The notes beneath the pieces are model-generated. The model saw nothing but the letters and a program-made list of their open reading frames with translations. It ran no database searches and was not told the DNA's origin. The position numbers and the translations under genes are program-made. Of a stretch of DNA of 64,000 bases, positions 10,801 through 21,654 are shown in pieces. This stretch comes from Macrotis lagotis. Its lineage: Eukaryota > Chordata > Mammalia > Peramelemorphia > Peramelidae. The stretch lies in NCBI RefSeq assembly GCF_037893015.1, contig NC_133666.1:622213156-622277155 (forward strand), read 5' to 3'. The first letter of the stretch is position 1; each line of letters starts with the position of its first letter.

Positions 10801-13735
10801 CATGATCTGGGCAAGGGGGTTAGTAGACATATGATGGAGCATGTTGTAAACAAAGGTTTAGAAGATGCATGATGGAACATGAATTGAAATGTGTTCTAGG
10901 CAGGAATTGGGGGATGATGAGATTATATGATGAGCTGTATTCTAGGCAGGGGTCTATAGTGTCAATGATAGAATCTTTTTTTTGGGAAGAAGTCAAGGAG
11001 GCTTTGTAATGAGGAATATTCTGGGAGAAGAAGCTGGCCAGAAGAAGCTGAGGAATGTGAAATAGCTATGTTCAAATGGGCACACAGGAAAACTGAATTG
11101 GCTTTATAGGGTCAAGGATGGGAGTATGGTAGAGCTGCTATAAGGTCCTATGTTGGCCTGAGGTAGACAAGGAATAAGAAAAGGGGAGGTATTAGGGGTA
11201 AAGGTGTGCCTGTGGAAAGGATGTTTATGCACCTGTATGTTCAGAGGATACTTCATTAGGGATAGTGCTGCCCATAAGGAGGATGTTTTTCCAGAAGGAG
11301 GGCATATGCATGTCTACATGTTTATATGGGGAACTATTTGTTTACTTAAAGTTCAGAGTTTATGTTCAGGTTTCTGTGTGATGGGTGAGACTGGGCCTGA
11401 GTGTGGTGAGTCAGGTCTGATGGAGAGCAGAGAAAGCTCGTGTTTGTAAGCATCCTTTTTTGCCCTATCCTGTCTCCCCTTAAGGGCTGCTTTCCTGGTT
11501 GATTTGTCCCCCTCCCTGGCATTTATTGGGTGCTTAGGGATCAGGGAAGCACGCCACAGCTGTACTCATTACTCTCATTAAGGAGGCTGACCCTAGCCTC
11601 AGACTCAGCTGGGGCTATTTCAGGGACTCAGGTGTGAGGCTTGGTGGATAGGGGGGGATGGGGAGTGGTGTTAAACAGTTGCTCTTCCTCAACTCTCCCG
11701 GGGGGAGGGTTTCTTGGATCCTTGGATTCAGCATGAAGAATCCTGCAAGACCTAGAGACTTGGGACAGAAGATGGGAGGGAATGGAATGAGAAGGGGTGA
11801 GGGGTGTGAGTAGTGAGTTGGTTGAGCTCAGGAGACTCATGAATGCTTTCATAGATTAAACATGGATTAGTGGTAGTGACATGGATTGGTAAATGCTGAT
11901 AAATGGGAAAATGGAAACATCTCTGTGGAGGTAATCAAGGTTTGGAGATGTAGAGGAATGAGCTTTTCAGGATTAGTTTAAAATTTCACCAGCATTATCC
12001 TAGGGCAAGTTGGGGTCAATCAAGATCTCTCAGAAATGAGAAAAAATGTGGCATATGAAATTCAACTAGGATCTCTCAAGGTTCAGTAGAGGTTTCTCTG
12101 GTAATACTCTGGGTCCAACTGGAAATCCTTACTCTGAGAACCAGAGGTGACAAATATATGTAGCCTCAAGCTGCTTTGTCTTGATATATTCCCATTTCTG
12201 ACCCATTCTCTGGGTCAGAAATGAACACCCTTCTAATTTCCTACTCAGAATCTTATTTTCCTCCATGGCTCAACTCAAGTATCATCTCTAGGAAATTTTC
12301 CCTCATCTACCCAGGTGCTAGCACCTCAACTTTCCTTGTCCTGAGTGTCTTTGTTTCTATATTGTATCTCTTGTACAGAATTTAAGATCTTGAGGACAAA
12401 GTTATATTTTTGTCTCTCTATCCTCAGTGCTAACTTAATCAGTGCATTACACTGTATTAAGTCACTTAATACATGTTAATGAATTGAATTTAGACTCAGT
12501 TTACTCTGTTCTGGTTAGACATTGTGTTCATTTATGGGTGCCATACTTTAGGAAGGACATTGATAGGCAAGAGAGAATAGAGGAGGGAATCCATGATGGG
12601 GAAGGACCCACCATTCATCTTATGATTTGAAGGAAACTTCCATCTACTCTGTATGTATCCAGGACAAGGAAAGTTAAAGAGCCCTTAGCCCTTAGACTGT
12701 AAACTCTTTGAGGACAGACACTACTTTTTTTTTTTTTGTTGTTGTTATCTCTGGAGCTTAGTCTAGTGCCAGCACATGGTAAGTTCTTAATAAGTGCTTG
12801 TTGATTGAGCAAACATGGGAATGATTAGCCTATTGAAGAGAAGACTTGGGAAGCTGCAAAAGTCTAAGTACAGTTTTTACCTTTGGGACACCCTATAAAG
12901 GGGGCTGTACTAAATCATAGGAATATAAAGCTTTAGAATTGGAAGCAACCTCAGAAATCACCATTTTTCAGAGAAGTATGGGCAATAAAAATAGTTGTGA
13001 TCTGAGCCCAAATCCTGACTCCAAACACAATGCTCTTTGTAATATTCTTACACCTCTTCCCGGATTCCAATTTCAACCCCCATTTTTGCTCTTACTTCCC
13101 ACCTCCAACAAGTTAAACTCATACCTAGTTATGGACTCAAATGTCAAATTTCACTTGATCTCATCACCAAATTCAAGCCAAAATCTCAACAAAAATATTT
13201 TCAATAGGCCACTCTCGAACCCCATTTCTCTCCTTTCCATCCCCCTGTCCCTCCACTCCCACCACCCAGCAAGCTTACAAGAGTGGCACAGTCAGGGGTT
13301 TCTGAAGATGATTGAGGGGTGGAGTGGGTTTTGAAGGGTCAGAAGTGAATTGGGAAGGCAGAACCTGAGGGATGGTTAGGTCTGAGGTGGATTTGGAGGA
13401 GGTGTTGAAAGGAGTGTAAATGGTAAGTCTGAAGGTTGTTCCAGAGATCAGAAGGGAATTGGTGGGGGTCTGAGGACCACTCAGTGAGTCAGATATTGAT
13501 TGAGATGAAGGCATGGAGGCCCTCAGTAGTCAGTGGAGAAGGTAAAAGGACACAGTGACCTGGGGGCTGGGGTGGGGTGAGGATCAGCCCTGGGATTGTG
13601 GCTAGTAAGATCCAGAGTGGGTTAGGGAAGGCCCATGAACTCACCAGCAGGTGCCTTTGATTTGGACCCAGGGGGTGGCTTTGTCACCTTCTGAGATACT
13701 GCAGGAGATTTGACTCCCCGTTTTTTACCACTCAT
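4782..13735 (-). CDS. IQANK1: IQANK1 candidate, 5' coding part (two exons; gene continues past window start)
   Basis: Seen: exon A (13758-13645) follows a good acceptor and holds an ATG at 13735-13733, 30 codons plus one base, then donor GTGAGT. Exon B (4868-4782) follows an acceptor ending CAG, adds 2+84+1 bases and ends at donor GTAAGA. Both junctions are phase 1 and the joined frame has no stop. The peptide starts MSGKKRGVKSP and is about 59 residues rich in Lys, Pro, Thr and Ala, a low-complexity leader with no domain yet. Known: in human, IQANK1 (IQ motif plus ankyrin repeats) lies next to FAM83H on the opposite strand, between it and SCRIB. Inference: position, strand and the CpG-island promoter at 17 kb point to IQANK1. 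The IQ and ankyrin exons should lie left of position 1; I found none in 1-4780. The name rests on synteny, not on a recognised domain. Confidence 0.5.
5464..5598 (+). mobile_element. Marsupial SINE
   Basis: GGGGCAGCTAGGTGGCACTG head, an internal deletion of the CAGTGGATAGAGCA block, and a tail ending TCACTTAACTCCATTGTCTT. Confidence 0.9.
6850..7000 (-). mobile_element. MIR
   Basis: CATTTTACAGATGAGGAGAC, GGACTTGCTCAGGGTCACAC. The open frame at 6884-7087 comes from it. Confidence 0.7.
7200..7620. other. GC-rich non-repeat patch in IQANK1-candidate intron
   Basis: A G-rich plus strand (GGGAGGGGGGAGGGG near 7462) with a minus-strand donor-like TATC/GTGAGT near 7242. No exon with the phase required by exons A and B could be built, so it is left as a possible regulatory patch. 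Confidence 0.3.
8618..8812 (+). mobile_element. MIR
   Basis: GGTTTGAATTTAACC, CTGGGCAAGACACTTAAACT, AAGATCAAATGAGATAATGT. Confidence 0.7.
9400..9660 (+). promoter_or_regulatory. Putative TATA promoter of the 10008 exon
   Basis: A TATA-like CATATAAGG lies near 9399, a forkhead-type TGTAAACA at 9451-9458 and a clear CCCTATAAACTC at 9623-9634. Initiation near 9655-9660 would give a 350-nt 5' leader to the ATG at 10008. An acceptor-like TCACTTTCAG near 9981 would allow a 5' UTR intron. There is no CpG island, so a tissue-restricted promoter is more likely than a housekeeping one. Confidence 0.3.
10008..10610 (+). CDS. Unrecognised coiled-coil protein exon, antisense within IQANK1 intron
   Basis: Seen: ATG in strong context (GGTCACCATGT), 201 open codons, then a perfect donor CAG/GTAAGT at 10610/10611 in phase 0; read through, the frame stops 4 codons later. 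The protein starts with a very basic tail (MSGKRGRSRRPRTKKQGRGR), has an acidic/Gly middle, and from about residue 105 a Leu/Gln/Glu/Arg helix with repeating units such as EEQLWREEQLWQEEQQWLEQ, a probable coiled coil. A TATAAA at 9626 and a forkhead-type TGTAAACA at 9451 lie upstream; a 14-codon upstream ORF starts at 9908. It is on the strand opposite the IQANK1 candidate, within its first coding intron. I recognise no family and found no convincing second exon. It may be a lineage-specific gene; a chance open frame is less likely given the start context and donor together. Confidence 0.5.
10660..10985. repeat. Degenerate minisatellite, unit about 60 bp
   Basis: The phrase GATGGAGCATGTTCT and variants recur about six times (near 10672, 10710, 10748, 10795, 10835, 10868), separated by GGGCAAGGGG- and TTGGCAAAC-like segments. 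Copies are strongly diverged. The array begins about 50 bp after the donor of the 10008 exon. Confidence 0.5.
12240..12830 (+). repeat. Diverged local duplication, copy 1
   Basis: This segment matches 14895-15500 in the same order: CTCAACTCA..TCATCTC, GGTGCTAGCACCTCAA, TTTCCTTGTCCTG, AAGATCTTGAGGACA, TCCTCAGTGC, GGACATTGATAGGCAA, ACCATTCATC, AACTTCCATCTACT, AAACTCTTTGAGG, AATAAGTGCTTGTTGA. It contains an L2-like 3' end followed by a CR1-like fragment. Sharing two unrelated repeat pieces in one order implies duplication rather than two insertions. Confidence 0.55.
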
Positions 13736-13758
13736 CCTCTTGTGACAGGGGGAGTTGA
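13645..13758 (-). CDS. IQANK1: IQANK1 candidate, first coding exon A
   Basis: The minus strand shows a long pyrimidine tract ending CCCCCTCTCAG, then 23 nt of 5' UTR, ATG at 13735, 30 codons and donor GCTG/GTGAGT at 13645/13644. The peptide is basic (MSGKKRGVKSP, then KVTKPPPGSKSKAPA). The CpG island 3 kb upstream on this strand offers a non-coding first exon; its donor CAG/GTGCGA is near 16946. Confidence 0.55.
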
Positions 13759-14894
13759 CTGAGAGGGGGATCAGAAAGAAGAGACAGGCAGTAGAATGGT
13801 TGAAGATGGTGCTCAGAATGGGGATTACTGAGGAAGAATCAAAAGGAAAAAGAGAGAAGAACTCACAGGACAGATGGGGTAGGAAGAGAAGGGAGCACCA
13901 GAGGAAGAGAGATGAGGATAACTGAGAAGAGAATAGGAATGGATAAGGGAAAAGGGTATCAAAGGAGAGGAGATGAATAAGGGGAGAATCGGAGTAGATT
14001 AATTCAACAAACATTTATTAAGTGCCTACTATGGTGCCATGCACTGTGCTAAAGGCAGGTCTGAGGATAGCAATTAAATAAAGGGTGGACTGGAGAAAAT
14101 CAGAGGAAATAGAGCCAAAAGAAAGGCAAGGGGAAGAGTTACTGAGGGGGAAATCAGAGGGAATAGGGAGGTAACTATGAAAGTCAGAGGATAAAGGAAA
14201 GGGGTAAGCAACTGAGGGCAGAGATAACTGAATCCAACTCCAGTTTGTCATCTGAACTCCAGTCCCATAACCATTATTATACATTTCCAAATGGGTGTTT
14301 CATACACATCTCAAACTCAACATGCCCCAAACGGAATTTATTGACTTTTCCCCTGAGCCTATCCCTTCTAAAAGTTTATAATTTTCCTATTTCAATTAAG
14401 GGTACCATTGCTTCTTTCTCTTTCTCTCTACCTTCAATTTATCCAGTTGTCAAGTTTTGTCAGTCTTAACTCCATAACATCTCTTGAATCTCTCCCCTTC
14501 TCTCCACTCACAATGCCACCACACCTTAAATCAAGTCCTTATCACTTCTAGCCCAGACTATTGCAACATCTCTATTTCTCTTTCTGTCTCCACTCTCACT
14601 CATCTTCATCTTTCACATAGTTGCTAAAATAATCCACTTAAGACACAGATCTGAAGTCTCACTCACCTGTTCTGTAGTTTCCCCTTTGCCTAAAGGGCAA
14701 AAATATAAACTCCTCATCTTGGCATGTAGACCTTAGGTGGTCTGGATCCCAACTAAGTCTACAACCTTCTTTCTATTCCCCTTAAAACTGGACTCCGTAC
14801 TTCATCTCCCTTAAAACTGGACTCTGTACTTCATCTCCCCACTCAGTTCACACAAACTTTTCCACAGGTCAATAATGAACTCCCTCCTATTTTT

Positions 14895-15500
14895 TTTCCT
14901 GCAAATCTTATTTTTCTTCAAGGCTCAACTCAGTTGTCATCTCCTGGAAGTCTTCCCTCAGCTTCCCAGGTACTAGCACCTCAATTTTCCTTGTCCTGGG
15001 CATCTTTTGTTCCATGTATCTCTTCTACAGTATGTAAGATCTTGAGGACAGTTACTGAATTTTTGTCTCTGTATCCTCAATGCCAAGATCAGTGTCTTGC
15101 AAAATAAGTTATTTGAAACATGTTAGATGGATTAAGAGACTGTTTGCTCTGGTTTGGTTAGATATTTGGAAGACTGTGTTTCTTTCTGGATTGGGCATTG
15201 ATAAGCAAAAGAGAGACTAGAGGAGAGCAGCTAGGATGGGCAAAGGTCTACCATTCATCCAATGAGTAATAGTTGAAGGAACCTTCCATCTACTTGGTGT
15301 GTATCCTGTATATGCCAATTAATTTACATATTGTTTCTGTCCCTTAAAATATAAACTCTTTGGGGGGCAGCTAGGTGTTGCAGTAGATAGAGCACCAGTA
15401 TATATATATAGATACATATACACACACTCTTTGAGGGCAGGAACTGCCAATCTTTTTTTTCCTAATAAGTGTTTATTGAGTGAGTGAGTTTGGGAATGAG
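14895..15500 (+). repeat. Diverged local duplication, copy 2
   Basis: This is the partner of 12240-12830, about 2.66 kb downstream in direct orientation. It is interrupted near 15361-15430 by a truncated SINE head and a TA/CA tract, which split the shared AAACTCTTTG block into two copies. That insertion therefore postdates the duplication. Confidence 0.55.
15361..15402 (+). mobile_element. Truncated SINE head
   Basis: Only GGGGGGCAGCTAGGTG and ATAGAGCACCAG remain, running into a TA/CA tract. It interrupts duplication copy 2. Confidence 0.75.
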
Positions 15501-15593
15501 GTGGAGAAGTAAGTATAATTGTCCAAATTTTTGAAGGGTTGTCATATGAAGGGCTAATATTTATAACTCTTTTGAGGTACAAATAATGGGAAT

Positions 15594-15990
15594 TTGAGGG
15601 ATGCCCATAAACTGGAGAAAAGTTGAACAAGTTATATGTGTGATGGAATATTATTGTGCTGTAAGAAAGGATAAAGATGGTTTTAAAGAAACCTAGGAAG
15701 ACCTATATGAAATGATACAGAGAAAACAAATCCAGAAGAACAATTTATATGATTACCACAATTTATACAAACATAAATAACTTTGGATGAAACAAGGTAC
15801 TCACTTCTTCACAAAGAGATAAAGGAGTTTAGACTGACACAATTTTTTTGATGGATCAATATAGAATTTTGTTTTGACTGACTATATATTTTGGATTGGA
15901 TTTTGTTTTAATTTAGCTCCCTTAAGGGGGAGAGGATTTGGGGGACAGGATAAAAAAGAGTATTTTTGTTGATTGAAAAATAAAGAACAG
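15594..15990 (+). mobile_element. Marsupial L1-type LINE, 3' end
   Basis: GATGCCCATAAACTGG, GTGATGGAATATTATTGTGC, AATGATACAGAGAA; then a 3' UTR with GGATTGGATTTTG and a final AAAAATAAAGAACAGTGAAT. Confidence 0.7.
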
Positions 15991-16054
15991 TGAATGAATC
16001 CTTTAGGACAGGGTTCTTAACTTTTTGTGTGTCAGGGTCAACTTCTCAAAGTAT

Positions 16055-16207
16055 ATATTTTTTTGGTTATTTTGCAAAGCAATGGGGTTAAATGACTTGC
16101 CCAAGGCCACACAGCTAGGTCATTATTAAGTGTCTGAGGCTGGATTTGAACTGAGGTCCTCCTGACTCCAGGGCCGGTGCTCCATCCACTGCGCAACCTA
16201 GCCGCCC
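16055..16207 (-). mobile_element. Marsupial SINE with 10-bp target-site duplication
   Basis: CTCAAAGTAT at 16045-16054 is repeated at 16208-16217, flanking a full-length minus-oriented copy. Confidence 0.95.
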
Positions 16208-16759
16208 CTCAAAGTATTTTTAAAAGCACAAAATATGCAGGATTATCCAGGAAAACAATCATGTCGAAATGCAATGATCAAAATCCAAGTAACAAAATCA
16301 CAAACCCTTGATGAAGAACCCCTGCTATAACTCTTTCTGTCTCTCTCTCCACTCCTCTCCTCCAATGACCATGTATATGGTGCTGTTTCTATGTTATATT
16401 TCCCTGGTAGACTCCAAGCTTCTTTTGGGCAGGGACCATTATCTTCATTTTGCTTTTGGATCAACAACACCCAACTCAAACTTTTGTACGTTATAGAGGC
16501 TTAGCAAATGCTGGTTGGATTGCGATTTGGGTGGCCGCTTAGCAGGGAAGAGAAACTAAGGGAGGTCCAGAGAAGGAAGGCAGGGGGTGATCAGACTGGG
16601 AATAAAGGAGGTGCAGAAGGTGCCTGAAGTGGGGGGTCAGAGAGAAGAGGTGAGTGGAGTAGGGGGGGTCAGAAGGATGAGGTCAGGCAGGGAGGAGGGG
16701 GCTCTCAGGGCGCGTTAGAGGTGACTGGGGGGGGTCCGAGGAGATGAGGGAGGAGTCAG

Positions 16760-17165
16760 GAAAGAAAAGCCGCTGAGGGTGGGGCGGGGGGCAGGGAGGG
16801 GGTGCCCGCGGGGGCCCGAAGGCATGGGGGGGCAGGGCGGAGAGGAAGCTGAGCAGGTTTCCCCCGAGCTCGCCAGGCCCCGTTTCCGGTTCCGGCCCCG
16901 CCCCGCCCCGCCCCTCTCTTCCTCCTCCCCTTCCCAAATTTCGCACCTGGGCGGCGGCCCGCCCCGCCCCTCCCTCTGCCGGTCGAGGCTGGTTTCTCGG
17001 CAACACCGGGCTCGCTCGTGCCCGCCGGCGCGTTCTCGCGTGCTCAGGTTCCGGGCGCGTGTGGAGGGAGTGCGCATGCGCGCGCGGCCCTGCAGCGCTG
17101 GGGACGGCCACGCGGGGGCGCGCCGTGCCTGGGGCTGCGTCCGCCGAGGGGGGAGGGGGAGGGGG
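16760..17165 (-). promoter_or_regulatory. CpG-island promoter, probably of the IQANK1 candidate
   Basis: This is a sharply bounded GC- and CpG-rich island with tandem GC boxes (CCCCGCCCC, 16900-16913), TTCCGG ETS-type sites near 16880, an NRF-1-like palindrome GCGCATGCGC near 17073 and an X-box match at 16992-17004. It lies 3 kb upstream, on the minus strand, of the first coding exon at 13.7 kb. A minus-strand donor CAG/GTGCGA near 16946 could end a non-coding first exon. Long open frames on both strands here are a CpG-composition effect. Confidence 0.6.
16992..17004 (+). promoter_or_regulatory. RFX X-box match in the IQANK1-candidate promoter
   Basis: GTTTCT-C-GGCAAC fits the X-box consensus RYYNYY-N(1-3)-RRNRAC at every position. 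RFX factors with FOXJ1 use such sites to drive ciliary genes. It sits centrally in the CpG island. Confidence 0.5.
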
Positions 17166-17227
17166 AGGGAAGAAAGTCCCAAGTCTGGGGCCAGCGGTCT
17201 GGAGGAAAAACACAAGCGGGAGCTTTA

Positions 17228-17352
17228 ATTTGTTAAAAAATTTTATTTACTTAAGGCAATAGGATTAAGTGACTCACCCAAGGCCACACAGCTAGGTAAT
17301 TATTAACTGTCTGAGGCTGGATTTGAACTCAGGTCCTCCTGACTCCAGGGCC
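17228..17352 (-). mobile_element. Marsupial SINE, 5' truncated
   Basis: CACCCAAGGCCACACAGCTA to GACTCCAGGG; inserted at the edge of the IQANK1-candidate CpG island. Confidence 0.9.
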
Positions 17353-17467
17353 CCACCAGGGGCTTTAATGTTGTCCGACAGTAATTTTAGGGGTCAGTCA
17401 CTTGGGTAGACTCAGGTTTTCCGTTTGCTGCGGCTTTTAATTTACCTTTCCCCAGAGTCTTTGTTTT

Positions 17468-17690
17468 ATAGACCTGGTGGCGCAGTGGACAGATCACCGA
17501 GCCTAAAGCCAGGAACACCAGTTAAATCCAGCCTCAGACACTAGCTGTGTGACCCTGTCCGAGTCACACAACCCTGTCTGCCTCAGTTTGTTCATTTATA
17601 AAAGGACAGGGAGAAAGACATGGCAAACCGCTCCAGGATCCTTGCCAAGAATCCCAAATGGGGACACGAAGACCATAAACTCTTGGGGTT
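17468..17690 (+). mobile_element. SINE of a second family (THER1-like)
   Basis: GGTGGCGCAGTGGACAGATC head and an extended 3' end with GGCAAACCGCTCC and CCAAATGGGGACACGAAG, typical of the longer therian SINE. Confidence 0.75.
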
Positions 17691-19004
17691 CCTTAAGTTA
17701 CTGAGCTCAGATCCTGGGTTGCCAAGTGACTGCTGGTTATCTTCTCCTGGATGTCCTATAGGTGTCCTATAGGCGTCACAAGCTGCAATCAGTATGTTCT
17801 ACCCCACACCCATCCATCTTCAAATTTTCTGCAGATGGCATCACCATTCTTTTCACATCATCCAGATTTCTTTGTACTCCTTGATACTCTTATATCACTC
17901 TTGACACTTTTCTTTCACTAACCTTATCCTATACAATCAAATGCCAAGTTGGGTGAATTCTGCCTACTTCCACACCATACTTGGCAAGTCTCAACCCATA
18001 CCACAACCATCCTGATCATGACCTTTCACCATGGCTTGCCTCTTACTTGGTCTCCCAACCTTCATTCTCTCAGTTTTCTAAGTCTTCCATTCAACCACAA
18101 ATCGGTATTACCAAAGCATGAATTTGACTGGGTTCTTTCCTTGCTCAATGACCTGTAGGCTCTGTATTGGGTTCAAGTTAAAATGAAAACTACTGTTTGA
18201 TATTTAAAGCCTTTAAAAATCTGGCTCCAAACCTAACTCTCAAAGTTTATTACACATTATTCCCTTTCACACACTTAGCATCCAGCCACACTGGTATGCA
18301 TGCTATTCCCCATATGAACCAACTTTGGGCTTGTAATCAGTCTGTCTCACTCTTCTCTCTAACCCCATACATGGAATGTGATCCTCACTCCTTTTAAAAT
18401 AGTTCAGCTCAGGTACCACCTCCTATGCCAGTCCTTTTCTGATCCAGTTATGAGAACTGTCTCCCCCAACTATATTTTGTATGTGCATGTTTATCCATCA
18501 GTGGAATGTAAGTTCCAAGTTTAGCAAAATGTCCAGCATATAGTGGCTACTTAAAATATTTCCTGGATTGAATTGAACCAAACCTACCCTTTCAGTCAGT
18601 GAGTCAAGTATCTACCATGTACTGAACGCTGTGCTGGAGATATGAGGAAAAGCAAAAGCCAATCCCAACCCTTGAAAATCTTAAAGAGTAAGGGGTGAGA
18701 CAATATGTAAATTCTTACCAGAGAGATAGTTAGATGGAAGATAGTTTGAGAGAGAAAGGTACCAGCAGTTTAGGGGGGTGGAATGGGAAAGGCTTCCTGC
18801 AGGAGGTGGGATTTAAATTGAGATTTGAAGGAAGGGAAATCAAGAGGCAGATGTGAGGGAGGAGAGCAGAGTATTCCAGCCATTGGGGAATAATCAGGGT
18901 AAAGGTACCGAGAAGGAAGAAAGAGGCAATTAAATCAAAGAGTGCATGGAGGAGAATAAAACATAACAAGGTAGGAACGTACCAGATAGAGAAGAGCCTT
19001 GTCT

Positions 19005-19135
19005 CTTTTCACCATTAAAAAAAAATTCAGTTCCAAATTCTTTTCTTCCCTCCAGCCCCTACCCCACCCATTGAGAAGCTGAACAATATCATGCATGTAA
19101 TACATGTGAAGTCATGCAAAACATTTATGAAAAGC
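19005..19135 (-). mobile_element. L1 3' fragment
   Basis: TTCAGTTCCAAATTC, CCCATTGAGAAGCTGAACAA, TGTGAAGTCATGCAAAACAT. Confidence 0.6.
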
Positions 19136-19424
19136 TTTAAATGTCATATAGAGTTTATATTTTATAGAGGTAATAGGAAACCACTGGAGTTAATTGAGTA
19201 AGGGATGACAGAGATTGAGCTATGTTTTAGGAAAATCATTTTGGCAGTTGTGTGTAGGATAGATTGGGAATGGAGAAAGATTTGAGGGAGGGAAACCAGA
19301 AGACTATTGCAATAGTTATGGCAACAGGTAATATGGTCCTGATCTAAGGTTTTAAGTATATGAGTGAAGAAAAGGCAGCCTATGTGGCTGGTAGAAAAGT
19401 TTTCGCAAAGGATTGTGGAATTAT

Positions 19425-19505
19425 ATGTATACATACAAACATATATCATGTATACATACATACAAACATGTAAGATATGTGTATATATATATGTATATAA
19501 GGTAT
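19425..19505. repeat. TA/TG/CATA-rich microsatellite
   Basis: Interrupted ATACATAC, TATATG and TGTATATATATATG units within an old repeat. Confidence 0.85.
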
Positions 19506-21588
19506 GTGAGGGTAAAGAGCTGAGGATAATACAGAGGTGCAATGGAGATGCCCTAGATGGTAATAGTAAAGTTTGGAAGGGGAGAAGGTTTAGGGGGAAA
19601 TGATATAACCAAATCAGTTTTGGACATTTGAGTTTGAGATATCTGTAGGACATTCAGCTTGAGATGTCCAAGAGGCTGTTTGTGATGTATGACTGCAAAG
19701 GTCAGGACTGAAAAGTTAGGACTGGATATTTACATCTGGGAATCATTTGTATCAAAATAATCTTGAATGAATGGGAGTTTATCAGATCATCATGTGAGAT
19801 AGTAGTAAGGGTCAGACATATCTTGGGAGTCATGGCATCTATAGTTTAGTGGGCATGACCTATATGAAGAACTAGCAGAGGAGATAGAATTTGAGTAACT
19901 GGGAGAGAGAAGAATCCTGGGAGAGCAATGTCATGAAAACTCATAAAGGAGAGAGTATCCAGGAGAGAAAGGTGATCAAAGACAGTAGAGAGTCCAGGAG
20001 GATGAAGATTGAGAAAAGGTCATTAATTTAGAATTAAGAGAGCTTTAGTATCTTTTTTTTTTTAAGTTTAGTATCTGAAGAAGGTAGTTTCATTTAAAAG
20101 GTTAGTCTGGAAATTGCAAAGGACTTAGATGGGAATGAAGAGAAAAGAGATGGAAGCACTGATTTTAGATAGCTTTCTCCAGGAGTTTATCTATAAAGGG
20201 AAGGTTGATAGCTATTAGAGGATAGATAGGATTGAATGAAGGTCTTTTAAGGATGGAGAGACATGGACATATTTATAGGAAGTGTGTGTGGGGGAGTAGA
20301 TAAAAAAAATTGAAAAGAGAATGTGGGACGAAAGTGAGAGTAATTTGTTGGAGAAGCAGGAAGGGGATGCTATGTGTATTTGTCTCTACATGGTTTGACT
20401 ATGGCAAGGATAAACGGTCACCTTTTAATCTGAGAGAAGAGTGAAGGAGGAGACAGTGCCTGAATGACATGAAATGAGGTAGAGAAAAAGGGAAGCCTTC
20501 AGTCAGTGGAGTATACCTACAGTGGAAGTACTGTGGAAGACTTGGGGAGAAAAGAGAATATTTGGAACAGAAACTGTGGATAGTGGCATAGCAAATCAAT
20601 TAGGGAAGAATAGAATGTTTGCCTTGCTGCAGTGAGAACCCAGTTGAGATTAGATAATACAGTTTACCCCCCCCATTTTCTTCTCCTTTCAGCAACATTG
20701 GATCAGAGTTAAGGAAACAGATGGTGGGAGTAATCCAGGGTTGTGGTGTCTCAAGATGTGATCGTCAATACAACAAGAAAGTGACAGATTGATCCAAGGA
20801 TAAAGGATAACATAGAACAGACTTTTCTGTTCTTAATCTGGGATCTGTAAATTTGCTTTTTTAAAAAAAGTGTTGATAATTGTATTTCAATATAATTGGT
20901 TTCCTTTGTTAGTCCTCTGCACTTAAAAACATTATTTTAAGAAAGGGACTGCCAGGTCCCTGGGTTGCCAAAGTTGTCTAGGATACCACCGAAGTTCAAA
21001 CTTGGTGGAGAGTATGTAGCAAATTCTCAACTCCTGCCAAAGTGGGGATACTTAGGCCTTTCAGCTGGTCAGCCTATCTCATGTCTAGATTTCCCGTATT
21101 TCTTCAAAATGTCACACTGTGAAGTTTTCCCAGATCCCCGGTCCCTTTCCCGGTTGTAGTTCTCTCTTCTTTTTTCAAACAAGTTTCATTTCAAGTTACT
21201 TTGTATCACACTGATTTGTATACAAAGTAGTGTAGAGGAGATTGGAAAGGAGTAGTTGAGGAAGTTTGGGGAAAATGGAAGTTAGTTTAGTGCCTTGCTA
21301 AACCTATTAGATAGGTGTCCAATAAATGTGCTTAATGGAATAGAATTTAATTTTTCCCCCCATTCCATTCTACAAACATGTACTAAGTTTTTTACTATGC
21401 ATAAAACACTGGGCTTGGGGAATACTTTTCTATCCCCTGTTTTTTGCCCAAGAAGGTCTCATTGTCAGAATGCTCACTCTCCCTCTCTTCTATTGAATTC
21501 CTTTCTGTTTAAAGCTCAGTTTAAAAGTCATTTGCAGAAAGCCTTCCTTGATTCTCCCAGTTGAGAACAATATTCCCCTAGACTTCCC

Positions 21589-21589
<1 letters not shown>

Positions 21590-21645
<56 letters not shown>

Positions 21646-21654
21646 CCTATCTAT
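21590..21654. repeat. (CTAT)n tetranucleotide microsatellite
   Basis: About 15 CTAT units with one CTAC interruption near 21643, followed by a T run. Confidence 0.97.

Larger units (their letters stand above)
18730..20290. repeat. Old interspersed repeat, longest copy
   Basis: TTCCTGCAGGAGGTGGGATT, AGTATTCCAGCCATTGGGGA, AGGAAACCACTGGAGTTAAT, TTAGGAAAATCATTTTGGCA, TTGAGATGTCCAAGAGGCTG; same family as 1860-3480. It fills this gene-free stretch between the two CpG islands. Confidence 0.55.

Noticed and set aside
16683..17262. Open frames up to 176 aa on both strands at the 17-kb CpG island
   Set aside because: Same compositional effect; several overlap one another and none has splice sites or recognisable protein character.
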